From an uncultured Planctomycetia bacterium (GTDB lineage Bacteria > Planctomycetota > Phycisphaerae > FEN-1346 > JAACEH01), in assembly GCA_903929765.1 (NCBI GenBank), contig CAIYVX010000079.1:1-60411 (forward strand): DNA of 60,411 bases, in the 5' to 3' direction. The position numbers and the translations under genes are program-made. The notes under the pieces are model-generated. The model saw nothing but the letters and a program-made list of their open reading frames with translations. It was not told where the DNA came from and did not search any database. Shown here piece by piece: positions 38,883 to 46,702 of the stretch (the first letter of the stretch is position 1; every line of letters starts with the position of its first letter).

Positions 38883-39917
38883 GTGAAAAACGCCCCCGCT
38901 CCATCCTCCGGCGACGAACTGACTGGTCAGAAGCTGCTCGACCTCTGGGCGGCCGTGCATGAACTCCAGGACAAGGCAATCACCAGCGTCCAGCCGCCCC
39001 TCGTTCGCGTCGGCGAAACGCTGATGTTCGAGGAATCGGCGTTTGTGCTGGTCCGTAACGATAGCGGTTCCGATTGCCAGGCGACCGACGTCCTCGGAAT
39101 AGACGGCAGCGTGGTCGATCCGACCAGTGGGGCCGATCCGCCGCCGGCGTTTTTGCAGGGCCTCACGCTGAAGGGCATCACGCCGGCGACGCCCGATCAC
39201 CTGGGCGGCAAGTTCGTCATTTGCGCCGAGCCGATCAAGAACAACGCCGTCGGCAAGGCTTGGGCGGCGGGCCTCTGCATCGCCTACCTCGATGTGCAGG
39301 ACACCACTGACCTTTACGCCGAGGTCCAGGACGGCGAGTCCAGCGCCCTCACGACGGGGGCCTCCGGTTCGGCCCGCATCGTCTGGATGGACGGCTCCGA
39401 CACCGGCGAGCAATATGCCCTGGTCCAACTGGGTCTCCATTCGCCCCTGATCATGCAGGCCCAATCCGACTCGGACGGCGACACCGTAGACGTGTTGCCC
39501 ATCGACACCGACGGTAACACCGTGGGCGACACGAATTCGACGATCAAGGTTCTGAGTTCTGACGTTTGCGGCACGACGATTTACGCCGACGATCTGGTGA
39601 GCACGGTCGAGGCGGCGGACGGAACGCCGCTGGCCGTTCCCGTCTTCGGCACGTCCGACAACGCGACCACACTGGACGGCGGCACTGATGACAGCGCGAA
39701 CACCGACGACTGGGATATTACCGATCAGACCTCCGGCGCTCCCGGCGTCATCTTCACCCCGATCCGGCTGGCCTGGAGCGGCACGCCCGGCGACCCGGTT
39801 CATCAGTATACCCGGCAGATGACCTTCGACTCTCAGGGGCGGCTCGTGGCCGTGTCGGCGGAGAACCAGAGCGATGCGTTCGCCACCGGCCCGTGCGGTG
39901 ACAGCCGGAACGACTAA
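38883..39917 (+). CDS. Phage structural protein, beta-rich
   Basis: 344 residues from GTG at 38883, four bases after the previous stop. The short helical N-terminus (GQKLLDLWAAVHELQDKA) is followed by beta-rich sequence with many D, T, S and G (SDSDGDTVDVLPIDTDGNTVGDTNSTIKVL). It resembles tail-fibre or decoration-type proteins. It overlaps the next gene at TAATG. No family recognised. Confidence 0.6.
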   Translation: MKNAPAPSSGDELTGQKLLDLWAAVHELQDKAITSVQPPLVRVGETLMFEESAFVLVRNDSGSDCQATDVLGIDGSVVDPTSGADPPPAFLQGLTLKGITPATPDHLGGKFVICAEPIKNNAVGKAWAAGLCIAYLDVQDTTDLYAEVQDGESSALTTGASGSARIVWMDGSDTGEQYALVQLGLHSPLIMQAQSDSDGDTVDVLPIDTDGNTVGDTNSTIKVLSSDVCGTTIYADDLVSTVEAADGTPLAVPVFGTSDNATTLDGGTDDSANTDDWDITDQTSGAPGVIFTPIRLAWSGTPGDPVHQYTRQMTFDSQGRLVAVSAENQSDAFATGPCGDSRND

Positions 39918-40471
39918 TGCCGATCATGGCCGAGACGGGGAAGATTCTGATGGCCACGGCGGCGACGGCCGACAATCGCGAGTTGGCGACGGACTGCTGC
40001 AACGCGACGGACATTCTGGTGGTGACCTGCAACCAGAACCGGATCACCGACGACGATTACACCGTGAAGCTGAACGGCCACGCCGTTGGGAGCGTCGTCC
40101 ATGTCGGCGACTGGAGTACGGGGTGCGTCAGCCCAGGCACCGGCCTCTGGGCCTGTACGGACCCGTCTATCGTGCCTGGTGTCCTGACGAATGAAGACGT
40201 GCTCCAGGCCAACTGTTCCGCCTGCCTGGACGACGCGGTGTGGACGCCGGGCACCTTGAACGCAACCTGGCTGGCGGCGAGTAACGAGTTGACCGTGACG
40301 GCCACGAGCGACGAGTGGTGCGGGGATTGGGGTACCGTGGCCGCGTGGGCGGTCGACGTGAAGAATAAACTCCTCTGCTACCCGCTGACAAGCGGGGCTT
40401 ACGTCGGCCTCAACGGACCTTTGCCGTGCGTCATGTTCGACGCCACATTCGATTGGAACCCGCTGCCATGA
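39917..40471 (+). CDS. Phage structural protein, cysteine-containing
   Basis: 184 residues. It has nine cysteines (CC, CNQN, GCVSPG, WACT, NCSAC, EWCGDW, LLCYP, PCVMF), unusual for a cytoplasmic phage protein. The C-terminal part has the Y(V)GLNGPLPCVMFDATFDW pattern. It overlaps both neighbours by a few bases. Function unknown; probably part of the tail block. Confidence 0.55.
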   Translation: MPIMAETGKILMATAATADNRELATDCCNATDILVVTCNQNRITDDDYTVKLNGHAVGSVVHVGDWSTGCVSPGTGLWACTDPSIVPGVLTNEDVLQANCSACLDDAVWTPGTLNATWLAASNELTVTATSDEWCGDWGTVAAWAVDVKNKLLCYPLTSGAYVGLNGPLPCVMFDATFDWNPLP

Positions 40472-40797
40472 TTCGCGTCTCCGCCGCCCAACTTCAGGCC
40501 CGCGTCGCCGAACGGCCGCCGGAGTACCTGCAGGAGATCGCTCCGGCGCTGGTCCGCGTGCTGCCTGACGGCGTGCAGGAATACGACGATCAGCACCCGG
40601 CCTGGCGGGCGGCGGTGCGGAAATACCGCCCGGCCGCGCGAGGGTTGGGCGACACGGTGGAACGGACGCTGGACGCCACGGGCATCGGGCCGGTGGCCAA
40701 GAAAATCATTACCACCGTCACCGGCCGCCCGTGCGGCTGCGCAAAGCGGCGGGACTTTCTGAATGGGCTGGTGCCCTATAAACGAAATGGAGACTGA
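40468..40797 (+). CDS. Small phage protein, unknown
   Basis: 109 residues from the ATG that overlaps the previous stop (ATGA). It has PPEYLQEIAPALVRVLPDG and a C-terminal TGRPCGCAKRRDFLNGLVPYK with CxC. The CxCxxRR end is often seen in small phage proteins encoded near lysis or tail-fibre genes. No function is assigned. Confidence 0.5.
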   Translation: MIRVSAAQLQARVAERPPEYLQEIAPALVRVLPDGVQEYDDQHPAWRAAVRKYRPAARGLGDTVERTLDATGIGPVAKKIITTVTGRPCGCAKRRDFLNGLVPYKRNGD

Positions 40798-40799
40798 AA

Positions 40800-40985
40800 A
40801 TGGCAGGGAACGCTTCTCAGATCGCGGTGTTGCAGGCACAGGTTGCGGTGATCCAAAATCAGAAGGCGCTGGCGGCGTCGCAGAACACGCTCCAGCAGGC
40901 GAAGTTCGACCAGCAGATCTCTAACTTGAACGATCAGATTGCCAAGTTGACCCCGCCGCCCGCGGGCTCGCCCCCCTCGAGTTGA
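40800..40985 (+). CDS. Short coiled-coil protein
   Basis: 61 residues. Alanine/glutamine/isoleucine heptads (QIAVLQAQVAVIQNQKALAASQNTLQQAKFDQQISNLNDQIAKL) and a PPPAGSPP tail. It is the last gene of the tail block. A weak hairpin (TGGGGC/GCCCCA) follows at about 40991-41010. Function unknown. Confidence 0.5.
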   Translation: MAGNASQIAVLQAQVAVIQNQKALAASQNTLQQAKFDQQISNLNDQIAKLTPPPAGSPPSS

Positions 40986-41083
40986 TCACACTGGGGCCTC
41001 GTCAGCCCCATTATCGAGACGCCCGGTCGCCCCAGCCGGCGGTCGTAGTCCCAGCCGGAAACTTTGCGCCGGCCACGAAGTAT

Positions 41084-41112
41084 TTGAATTGCCGCGGCGG
41101 CAATGCTAGAAT
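41084..41112 (+). promoter_or_regulatory. Promoter (TTGAAT-17-TAGAAT) of four-gene cargo module
   Basis: TTGAAT at 41084-41089 and TAGAAT at 41107-41112 are separated by 17 bases. The start codon of the first module gene lies 29 bases downstream behind GGAGAGG. The phage genes upstream are tightly packed, so this marks a separate transcription unit. Confidence 0.65.
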
Positions 41113-41140
41113 TAAACCGACTAGGCTTTGGAGAGGTGCC

Positions 41141-41731
41141 ATGACAAGGAATGTTGACAATCGCAAGGATGTTCTGTTGCTGCTGCTGTACTCGCCCGGT
41201 CGAAGTGGTCAACCCAACGAGCCGATCATTGGGCGCACCAGGCTGGTCAAGATGCTGTTCCTGTTTCAGAAGGAGGCGATGCCGCATTTCCGCCGCGGCA
41301 CGATGATTGCCGAAGATTGTTTTTATGAGTTCTTTCCCTGGGACTTCGGGCCATTCTCCCGGGAAGTATACGACGACATCAACTTCTTCACCCTTAGGGG
41401 CTTCATTGCCGCAAGTGACGTTCAGGAGGAAACGATACCTGAGTCCGCGGCCGAGTGGGAGGAGTGGCTCAGTTGCTCCAGGGCCGACTCATCGGCGGAG
41501 TCCATCTCCGACGAATACAAAGAGGTCTCCTTTCAACTCACGGAAAAAGGCCAAAGATTTGCTGCTGACCTGTTCGCGTCGCTTTCGTCTGCGCAGAAGA
41601 AGCTGCTTCATGAGTTCAAGAAACGGACGGTCGCGGTGCCCCTGAAAGCCCTCTTGCGCTACGTGTACCAGACCTACGAGGACATGACCTCGAAGTCCAC
41701 GATTAAGGAGCAGGTACTTGGTTCTGGCTGA
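41141..41731 (+). CDS. YwgA/DUF4065-like protein, first gene of cargo module
   Basis: 196 residues. IIGRTRLVKMLFLFQKEA and CFYEFFPWDFGPFSREVYDDINFFTLRGFI match the pattern of YwgA and SocA/Panacea-type proteins ('KLxKLlyfxq...f.pyxyGPfs..v...l..L...G'). Panacea domains act as antitoxins or adaptors in many toxin systems. The C-terminal half is a winged-helix-like segment (VSFQLTEKGQRFAADLF, then LKALLRYVYQTYEDMTSKS). GGAGAGG precedes the ATG. It overlaps the membrane protein gene. Confidence 0.6.
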   Translation: MTRNVDNRKDVLLLLLYSPGRSGQPNEPIIGRTRLVKMLFLFQKEAMPHFRRGTMIAEDCFYEFFPWDFGPFSREVYDDINFFTLRGFIAASDVQEETIPESAAEWEEWLSCSRADSSAESISDEYKEVSFQLTEKGQRFAADLFASLSSAQKKLLHEFKKRTVAVPLKALLRYVYQTYEDMTSKSTIKEQVLGSG

Positions 41732-42248
41732 TGCGACGACCACGGTTCCCGATGGCCTAACGGCGATCATCACCTCTCTGATCCCGATTGTTCTGGGCGG
41801 AGTGGCCACCCACTTCAAGTTGTTCTTGCCCGCCAAGGAGGAGTTTCGTCGGCGAACTCAGTTGAAGAAGGCCGACCTCAAAGAGAAGGTGGCCATTCGA
41901 CTCTCGACGCTGGTTCAGCATATCCGAGAACTCGCCCCCGATGATTGTCTCAGAGGAGATGGCCGCGAACAGCCCGATCTCGTCGCGGACTATACGGAAG
42001 AGCATTTTAGGGCGTTCACGATAGTCAGCCGGTTAAGCGTTCTGGACGCAGTACTGAAGTACGCATATCTTATTCTTTATGGCTGTATCGTCGTTGGCCT
42101 CGTCGGCCTATTCTTGGCGTGGCTTTGTCCCGTGGCGAGGCCGGAGGTACTTTGGGTCGCCATTATCATTGTCGGCATCCAGATCGTGGTTATCCTGGTG
42201 GCACTATTGGCATCTCATAAACTGGACGAATATGAAGACATCGCGTAA
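41718..42248 (+). CDS. Small membrane protein with three hydrophobic segments
   Basis: 176 residues from TTG at 41718, with AAGGAG ahead. One hydrophobic helix is at about 13-37 (GLTAIITSLIPIVLGGVATHFKLFL) and two are near the C-terminus (LILYGCIVVGLVGLFLAWLC and VLWVAIIIVGIQIVVILVALLA). A roughly 75-residue charged soluble segment lies between them. It overlaps both neighbours, so it is part of the same coupled operon. In a toxin or defence system it would be the membrane-acting effector; that is inference. Confidence 0.65.
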   Translation: MVLADATTTVPDGLTAIITSLIPIVLGGVATHFKLFLPAKEEFRRRTQLKKADLKEKVAIRLSTLVQHIRELAPDDCLRGDGREQPDLVADYTEEHFRAFTIVSRLSVLDAVLKYAYLILYGCIVVGLVGLFLAWLCPVARPEVLWVAIIIVGIQIVVILVALLASHKLDEYEDIA

Positions 42249-42675
42249 AATAGCCGTGCGGCGCGTCCCTCTCAGCGAACGTGAGGTGGTGGATGGCGTC
42301 ACGCTGTTGCTCGCCGCTGAACGCTACCGCGTGCGGCATGAGGTTCCCAACATGGGGCAGAGCGCGGACGTGGTCGCTACTCGGGGCGGCTGGGTAACGT
42401 TCATCGAGGCCAAGGTTGGCAATTGGCGGAGGGCTGTGGCCCAGTGTCTTGCCCACGAGCAAGTGGCAGATTTCATTTGTCTGGCCATTGGGGCCGCGTC
42501 CGTGCCAGAGCAACTCTTGGCCGTGGTCGAGTCGCGTGGCTATGGGCTTATCTCCTGTCGCCCAAGCGACCTCCTGTGTACCTGGATTCGGCGGCCGCGA
42601 CGGAATCCCAAGGTGTGGGCTCCCCAACGTCGTCGCGTGGCAGCACTAATGAGGAAGATTCGCCATGCGTGCTGA
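42232..42675 (+). CDS. PD-(D/E)XK nuclease-like protein
   Basis: 147 residues. A compact restriction-endonuclease-like pattern is visible: SEREVVDGVTLLLAAERYRVRHEVPNMGQSADVVATRGGWVTFIEAKVGNWRRAVAQC, giving D46, E59-A-K61 and Q71. The C-terminus is basic (RRPRRNPKVWAPQRRRVAALMRKIRHA) and could bind nucleic acid. ATG at 42232 overlaps the membrane protein gene; its end overlaps the TGT-like gene. Confidence 0.6.
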   Translation: MKTSRKIAVRRVPLSEREVVDGVTLLLAAERYRVRHEVPNMGQSADVVATRGGWVTFIEAKVGNWRRAVAQCLAHEQVADFICLAIGAASVPEQLLAVVESRGYGLISCRPSDLLCTWIRRPRRNPKVWAPQRRRVAALMRKIRHAC

Positions 42676-43996
42676 ACACTGGATGGTTTTCGGGACTTTC
42701 GCAGAGCAGGATTACTTCGAGTACCCGTCGAAGGGCGCCTACCAGGGCGTGATCATTAATGCGAACATGGCTGCCCACGCCCCGGGAGGGCTGGCGGCTT
42801 TTCTGCTGGAGAAGACGGCGGGAACGAAATACATCATTGACCCCCTTACTCACGCATTTCAGCATGACGTTGAGGCAATCTCGGACAAGGAAGGTAAGCC
42901 GAAGTCTTCGATTCAGGGGCTGGCCGAGGCCTATGGGGAGCCGGTAAGCTCCAGAGTAGGTAAAGTCCCGCTGCAGCCGGAACATCTAGAAGGGAAGAAA
43001 GTACTGGAGAAGTTTGTCGAGCGCTGCCTCGCCTTCCAGGCGTCTCAACTGAAGGATCAAATGGAGGAAGCCAAGGCGGCCAAGTACCTGGACGGGGACG
43101 GGGAATTCCATCCTTGGGCTATGGTGGCCCCTTATTTCTATCTGACAGAGACAACGCTCGAGGACTGGCTGCCCACCAATATCAAGGCGGCACAAATCGC
43201 CATCGACATGATTCCCGACCGGTCTAAGCGTTATGCCGCGCTGGTGGTGAGCCAGGGCGTGGTGACGAACCCAGAGGCGAGAGACTATATCATCCGAGAG
43301 TACGCGGGGGTGGACGTTGACGGATTCCTGCTATGGATCGATGCTCTCGACGAGCAGGCGGCCAGCAGGTCCACTTTGACCGGACTGCTGGACTTGGCGC
43401 GGGGACTTGGCCAGAGGGGGAAACGCGCCGTCCTGAACCTGCACGGGGGTTACTTCTCCATCCTGGCCGCTGGGGCTCTGGGCAAAGGGATTCTCACGGG
43501 AGTGGCCCACGGGCCTGAATTTGGGGAATATCGGGAGGTGGTGCCGGTGGGCGGCGGTATTCCTATCGCTCGGTATTATGTGCCGGAGTTACACGCCAGG
43601 GTACGCTATCGAGATGCACTAAGAATATTTCGCGCTGCTGGCTGGCTCGACGACGCGGAGCAGTTCCACGAGCAGGTATGTGATTGTGAAGAATGCCGGC
43701 AGGTTATCGCGGGAGATCCAGCCAATTTCCAGCTGTTCGGCGAAGGCACGGTCAAGAATGTGAGGCGCCGGCACGGAATCGTCCGTATCGAGTTCCCCAC
43801 GGGTGATACCAAGGCTCGATGCCTGAGACACTACCTCCAGCGTAAGCGCCGTGAGTATGTGGCCACCAATAGGGCTGCGCCCGAGGTTCTGCTCGAAAAC
43901 CTGAGAAACGGCGTGGCCAAGTTCAGGGATTTTGCTGGCTTGGACGCTGTGTCCCACCTGCGCCTGTGGCACTCGATTTTCACCACAAAGTCGTAA
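42665..43996 (+). CDS. tRNA-guanine-transglycosylase-like (TGT/DpdA-type) protein
   Basis: 443 residues. Several TGT-family landmarks appear in order: an Asp in YIIDPLTHAFQ (D59), VDGFLLWIDALDE, GVAHGPEFGEYREVVPVGGG (like the GGLAVGE loop), and a zinc-site pattern C339-x-C341-x2-C344 (CDCEEC). LRHYLQRKRRE (H389) then follows, resembling the 'xRAYLHHL....E' end of TGT. TGT enzymes swap guanine for 7-deazaguanines in tRNA; the DpdA branch does so in DNA. Here it sits in an operon with a nuclease, a membrane protein and a YwgA-like protein, a setting unlike queuosine synthesis. The assignment rests on motifs only. Confidence 0.5.
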   Translation: MRAEHWMVFGTFAEQDYFEYPSKGAYQGVIINANMAAHAPGGLAAFLLEKTAGTKYIIDPLTHAFQHDVEAISDKEGKPKSSIQGLAEAYGEPVSSRVGKVPLQPEHLEGKKVLEKFVERCLAFQASQLKDQMEEAKAAKYLDGDGEFHPWAMVAPYFYLTETTLEDWLPTNIKAAQIAIDMIPDRSKRYAALVVSQGVVTNPEARDYIIREYAGVDVDGFLLWIDALDEQAASRSTLTGLLDLARGLGQRGKRAVLNLHGGYFSILAAGALGKGILTGVAHGPEFGEYREVVPVGGGIPIARYYVPELHARVRYRDALRIFRAAGWLDDAEQFHEQVCDCEECRQVIAGDPANFQLFGEGTVKNVRRRHGIVRIEFPTGDTKARCLRHYLQRKRREYVATNRAAPEVLLENLRNGVAKFRDFAGLDAVSHLRLWHSIFTTKS

Positions 43997-44006
43997 CCCG
44001 ATTCTG

Positions 44007-44624
44007 TCACGCTCTCGCCTGATTAAGCCGAAGCAAATTCTCCAGCACTCGGGTGTCGATTTCGCCGCGGCGCGCCGTCAGCGGATGAAGCCGTTGTCGC
44101 GCATCCACTGGAGATAGCCGATCCAGATGACCACCTGGGCCAGTTCGGCGGCGTAAGGGTTCAGTTCCAGGCCGTGCAATTGCGTGGGCCGGACGTGGGG
44201 AAAAAGCCCCTGGCCGATGTCGGGCCGCGCGGCAAAGGTGATGACTTCCTTTTCGAGTTCCAAAAATTGCTGGATGGCAACGTAGAGGAAGTTGCCGGAG
44301 CCGCAGGCCGGATCGAGGATGCGGCGCGTGGCCAGGTGGTGGAGAAAGTCTTGGATGGCGGTGTCGATAGCCTTGTCCGTCTTGCGTTTGGAGGCCGCTG
44401 TTTTGGCCTCGCGGCGGCCGGCGAGCAAGCCCTCGACCTTGGCCTGGACCTCGGCCCATTGGCGGCGCAGCGGGGCCATGACGACCGGCTCGACGATCAG
44501 CAGGATGACCCAACAGACGGCAGCGGTCGATAAAATGCTCTTGGCTGGCAGCCCGCTCGGGCAGCGTGACCCGTTCCCACTTGGCGATGAACTGCGCTGG
44601 AGTTATCCCGCTTTTTGGATTCAT
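44007..44624 (-). pseudogene. Remnant of MmeI-type DNA methyltransferase/nuclease gene
   Basis: Three pieces of one gene are visible on the minus strand. The N-terminus from 44624 is MNPKSGITPAQFIAKWERVTLPERAASQEHFIDRCRLLGHP. A jump of about 250 residues in the family leads to MAPLRRQWAEVQAKVEGLL...KAIDTAIQDFLHHLATRRILDPACGSGNFLYVAIQQF (SAM-binding motif) ending MRDNGFIR at 44078. The C-terminal end LTARRGEIDTRVLENLLRLNQARA lies in another frame near 44007-44080. So there are two internal deletions and frame changes. It is a dead restriction-modification or DISARM-class I methylase gene. Confidence 0.8.
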
Positions 44625-44703
44625 GGTGGGCATGCCAGAATTATGCCAGAGACCGGCCGAGTTGCCAAGAGAATCCTCTAATGAGATTTGCGTTCGCGAG
44701 GAC

Positions 44704-46224
44704 TCAGGAGGTTTTATCTCCACATCTTGGGTTGCAGTCTTCGGCGTCGGCACTGTAACGCAAGTTGGTGCAGAACCTTTGTCTGGTCTTGCAGTCGGTA
44801 ACAGGCGGAGCATTTGGTATCGTTTCCGGTTCGATCTCTGATCCAGAAAGAAGCCCACCCCTGCCGAATAGAAGCTCCCAAGCGTACCAGGCTGCCAAAG
44901 CAGCGAGGCCCGGTTTTCCCGGTATATCAATCTTTCCTGGGCCTACCTCCGGTCCAACACCAGGTTCTGTGCCTGGAGCAATTCGGGGGTAAGGGCTAGT
45001 CGGATTAGTTGAAGGTTGCGAAGGAAGTGGCTGAGCTTGAAGTCCCATCGGGTCTGTCCATGTATTTGGATTGCACTGCACATACTGATAAATATTCATT
45101 CCGAATATGTATCCTAACGGATCACAACTAGTCCAGATGCCAAAAGCAGGATTGTACATGCGGATGCGAACGTGGTACAGGCCAGTTTCCGGATCGTACC
45201 GATAGCCGCAGATGAGGATTTGGTTGTCGTAGGCCGAGCCGTTTATCCTGTTCCACGCTCCATCGTAGAACGTCGGTTTGCCGTAGGCGTCGTAGGAGTA
45301 CCTTTCGACCACCGCCCCGGTCAGGGAGACCACGGCGGTGGTATGGAAGTTGGCGTCGTTGCAATAGTAAAGCGTCTCGTCGAGTGTGCCGTTGTGAGCG
45401 GTGCTGCGCAGGCGGCAGACCGGGGCGTCGATGTAACGCAAGTCCCAAATGTAGACGCAGTAAGCGCTGGAGGCCACGGTGGTGGAGGAACTTTGGGCGG
45501 TGGTGTATTGCCGTTCCTCGACCGTCTGCCAGGACTGGTTGTAATAGAAGTCCGTCCGCATCCAGTTCGACCCATTCGGAACAGCTTTGGCAACTCGGTG
45601 ATTCAGCCCGTCGAAAACGTATTTTGAAGTCGCGCCGGTCGAGTCGGTCACACTGACTTGCCGATTCCAGGCGTCATAAATTACCGTCAAACTGCTGCTC
45701 TCGTTGCCGGGACGCGGCATAACGGTCATGTTGCCATTGGCATCGTAACTCGGCGTCGCCCAGGCGGTGCCGTAACCGGTAGAGATGCCGGTGATCTCAT
45801 TGATCGGGTTGACGGTGCGTGATTGGTTCAGCAAGAGCGAGACGCCGGTGCTCACGGTGTAACTCGACATGTTGCCGAGGAAGTCCGGCCCAAAACCCTC
45901 CGCGTTCAACTGAGAACTGATGCTGCTGTGGTCGGCACTCAACGTGCCGCGCTGGAGGCTGGTCAAGCGGTTGAGATTATCGTAGCCGTAAAGCTCGTCC
46001 AGGCCCGTGGTCGAAAGGTTCTTCCGGTAAGTCCGGTTTGAGTTGTTATCGTAGCCATAGGTGTACTTATCCAACACGCCGCCGGCGTTGGTCGTCCAGG
46101 CCTGCGCGACAACGCGGCCGAACTGGTCGAAGCCGCCTTAGCTGCCGTTGCCGGTGACGTAACACAGCACCAACCCGCCCGTGACATGAGGATGAGCCAC
46201 TTGCACCACTGCGTCCGCCCCGCA
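44704..46224 (-). pseudogene. Orphan Rhs/YD C-terminal cassette 3 (broken)
   Basis: Rhs core sequence closely related to the full-length gene at 51417-57557 (same LDKYTYGYDNNSNRTYRKNLSTTGLDELYGYDNLNRL stretch). It begins abruptly near 46224 without a start. An in-frame TAA at 46138-46140 replaces the Tyr codon of GSYGGFDQFGR, so only the part below could be translated (from TTG near 46077, 457 codons). After the core end (NPNTWTDPMGL) it has its own tip of about 110 residues, with five cysteines near the end (TDCKTRQRFC...DCNPRCGDKTS). It is probably a displaced toxin tip. Confidence 0.8.
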
Positions 46225-46235
46225 TCAAGGCTTAA

Positions 46236-46694
46236 TTAGTGCTCCGTCCCCGAATTCCCCTTTTTGTTAGAAGCTTTAAGACGTTTCTGCAAATCAAGAG
46301 CCGCCAACCAGAGAATATAATCCGCTAAAACATCTGGCAACCTAACATCAACGTCTTTCCACCAACTAACGCCCGCTGAGGCAGCAACTCTAAACCTCAA
46401 CTGATCAACTTCGTATTCTCTCTGGTACAGAGACTCAAATCGAAGTTCTTTACTAAAACGATCGGTAGGACGTAGTTTTCCAGGCGAAACACCAAGAACT
46501 AATGCTGTTTCATGCCACAGCTTAATTATTGTGTCTCGGTCCGATCCGCTTTGAGCAAAAAAACGGTCATAGATTACGTCGTCGCACAATTCAGGCCTCC
46601 TCTTGAAGCGATAAAACTTCAAACGACCGCGAAGGAATTTATCTCCAATGAAAAAAATAGTTGAAATAGAAAGCAGTAGAATAAATATGCCCAT
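46236..46694 (-). CDS. Putative immunity-like protein with N-terminal membrane helix
   Basis: 152 residues from the ATG at 46694, eight bases after the stop of Rhs copy 2. The N-terminal helix is MGIFILLLSISTIFFIGDKF, then a basic, soluble part (RFKRRPELCDDVIYDRFFAQSGSDRDTIIKLWHETALVLGVSPGKLRPTDRFS, then DVRLPDVLADYILWLAALD). The gene is clearly AT-richer than its neighbours, as immunity genes in Rhs loci often are. No family is recognised; the immunity role is inferred from position. Confidence 0.55.
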   Translation of the reverse strand: MGIFILLLSISTIFFIGDKFLRGRLKFYRFKRRPELCDDVIYDRFFAQSGSDRDTIIKLWHETALVLGVSPGKLRPTDRFSKELRFESLYQREYEVDQLRFRVAASAGVSWWKDVDVRLPDVLADYILWLAALDLQKRLKASNKKGNSGTEH

Positions 46695-46702
46695 ATAACA
46701 CC

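Larger units (their letters stand above)
22925..43996. mobile_element. Phage-derived integrative element at tRNA-Ala (right end uncertain)
   Basis: The left end is the 3' part of tRNA-Ala, where the serine recombinase gene ends. Contents in order: recombinase operon, ATPase/kinase/regulator cargo, sigma-like gene, phage recombination genes, helicase fragment, tail-type genes and a four-gene cargo module. Terminase, portal, capsid, tail tube and lysis genes are not seen, so it is a defective prophage or a satellite-like element. I could not find a second copy of the tRNA 3' end, so the right border near 44.0 kb is inferred from the change to an MmeI remnant and Rhs genes on the other strand. 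Confidence 0.65.

Noticed and set aside
40985-41140. Second tRNA half-site (right attachment site) after the tail genes
   Set aside because: I compared the T-arm and acceptor sequence by eye with this gap and with 43996-44010 and found no match.
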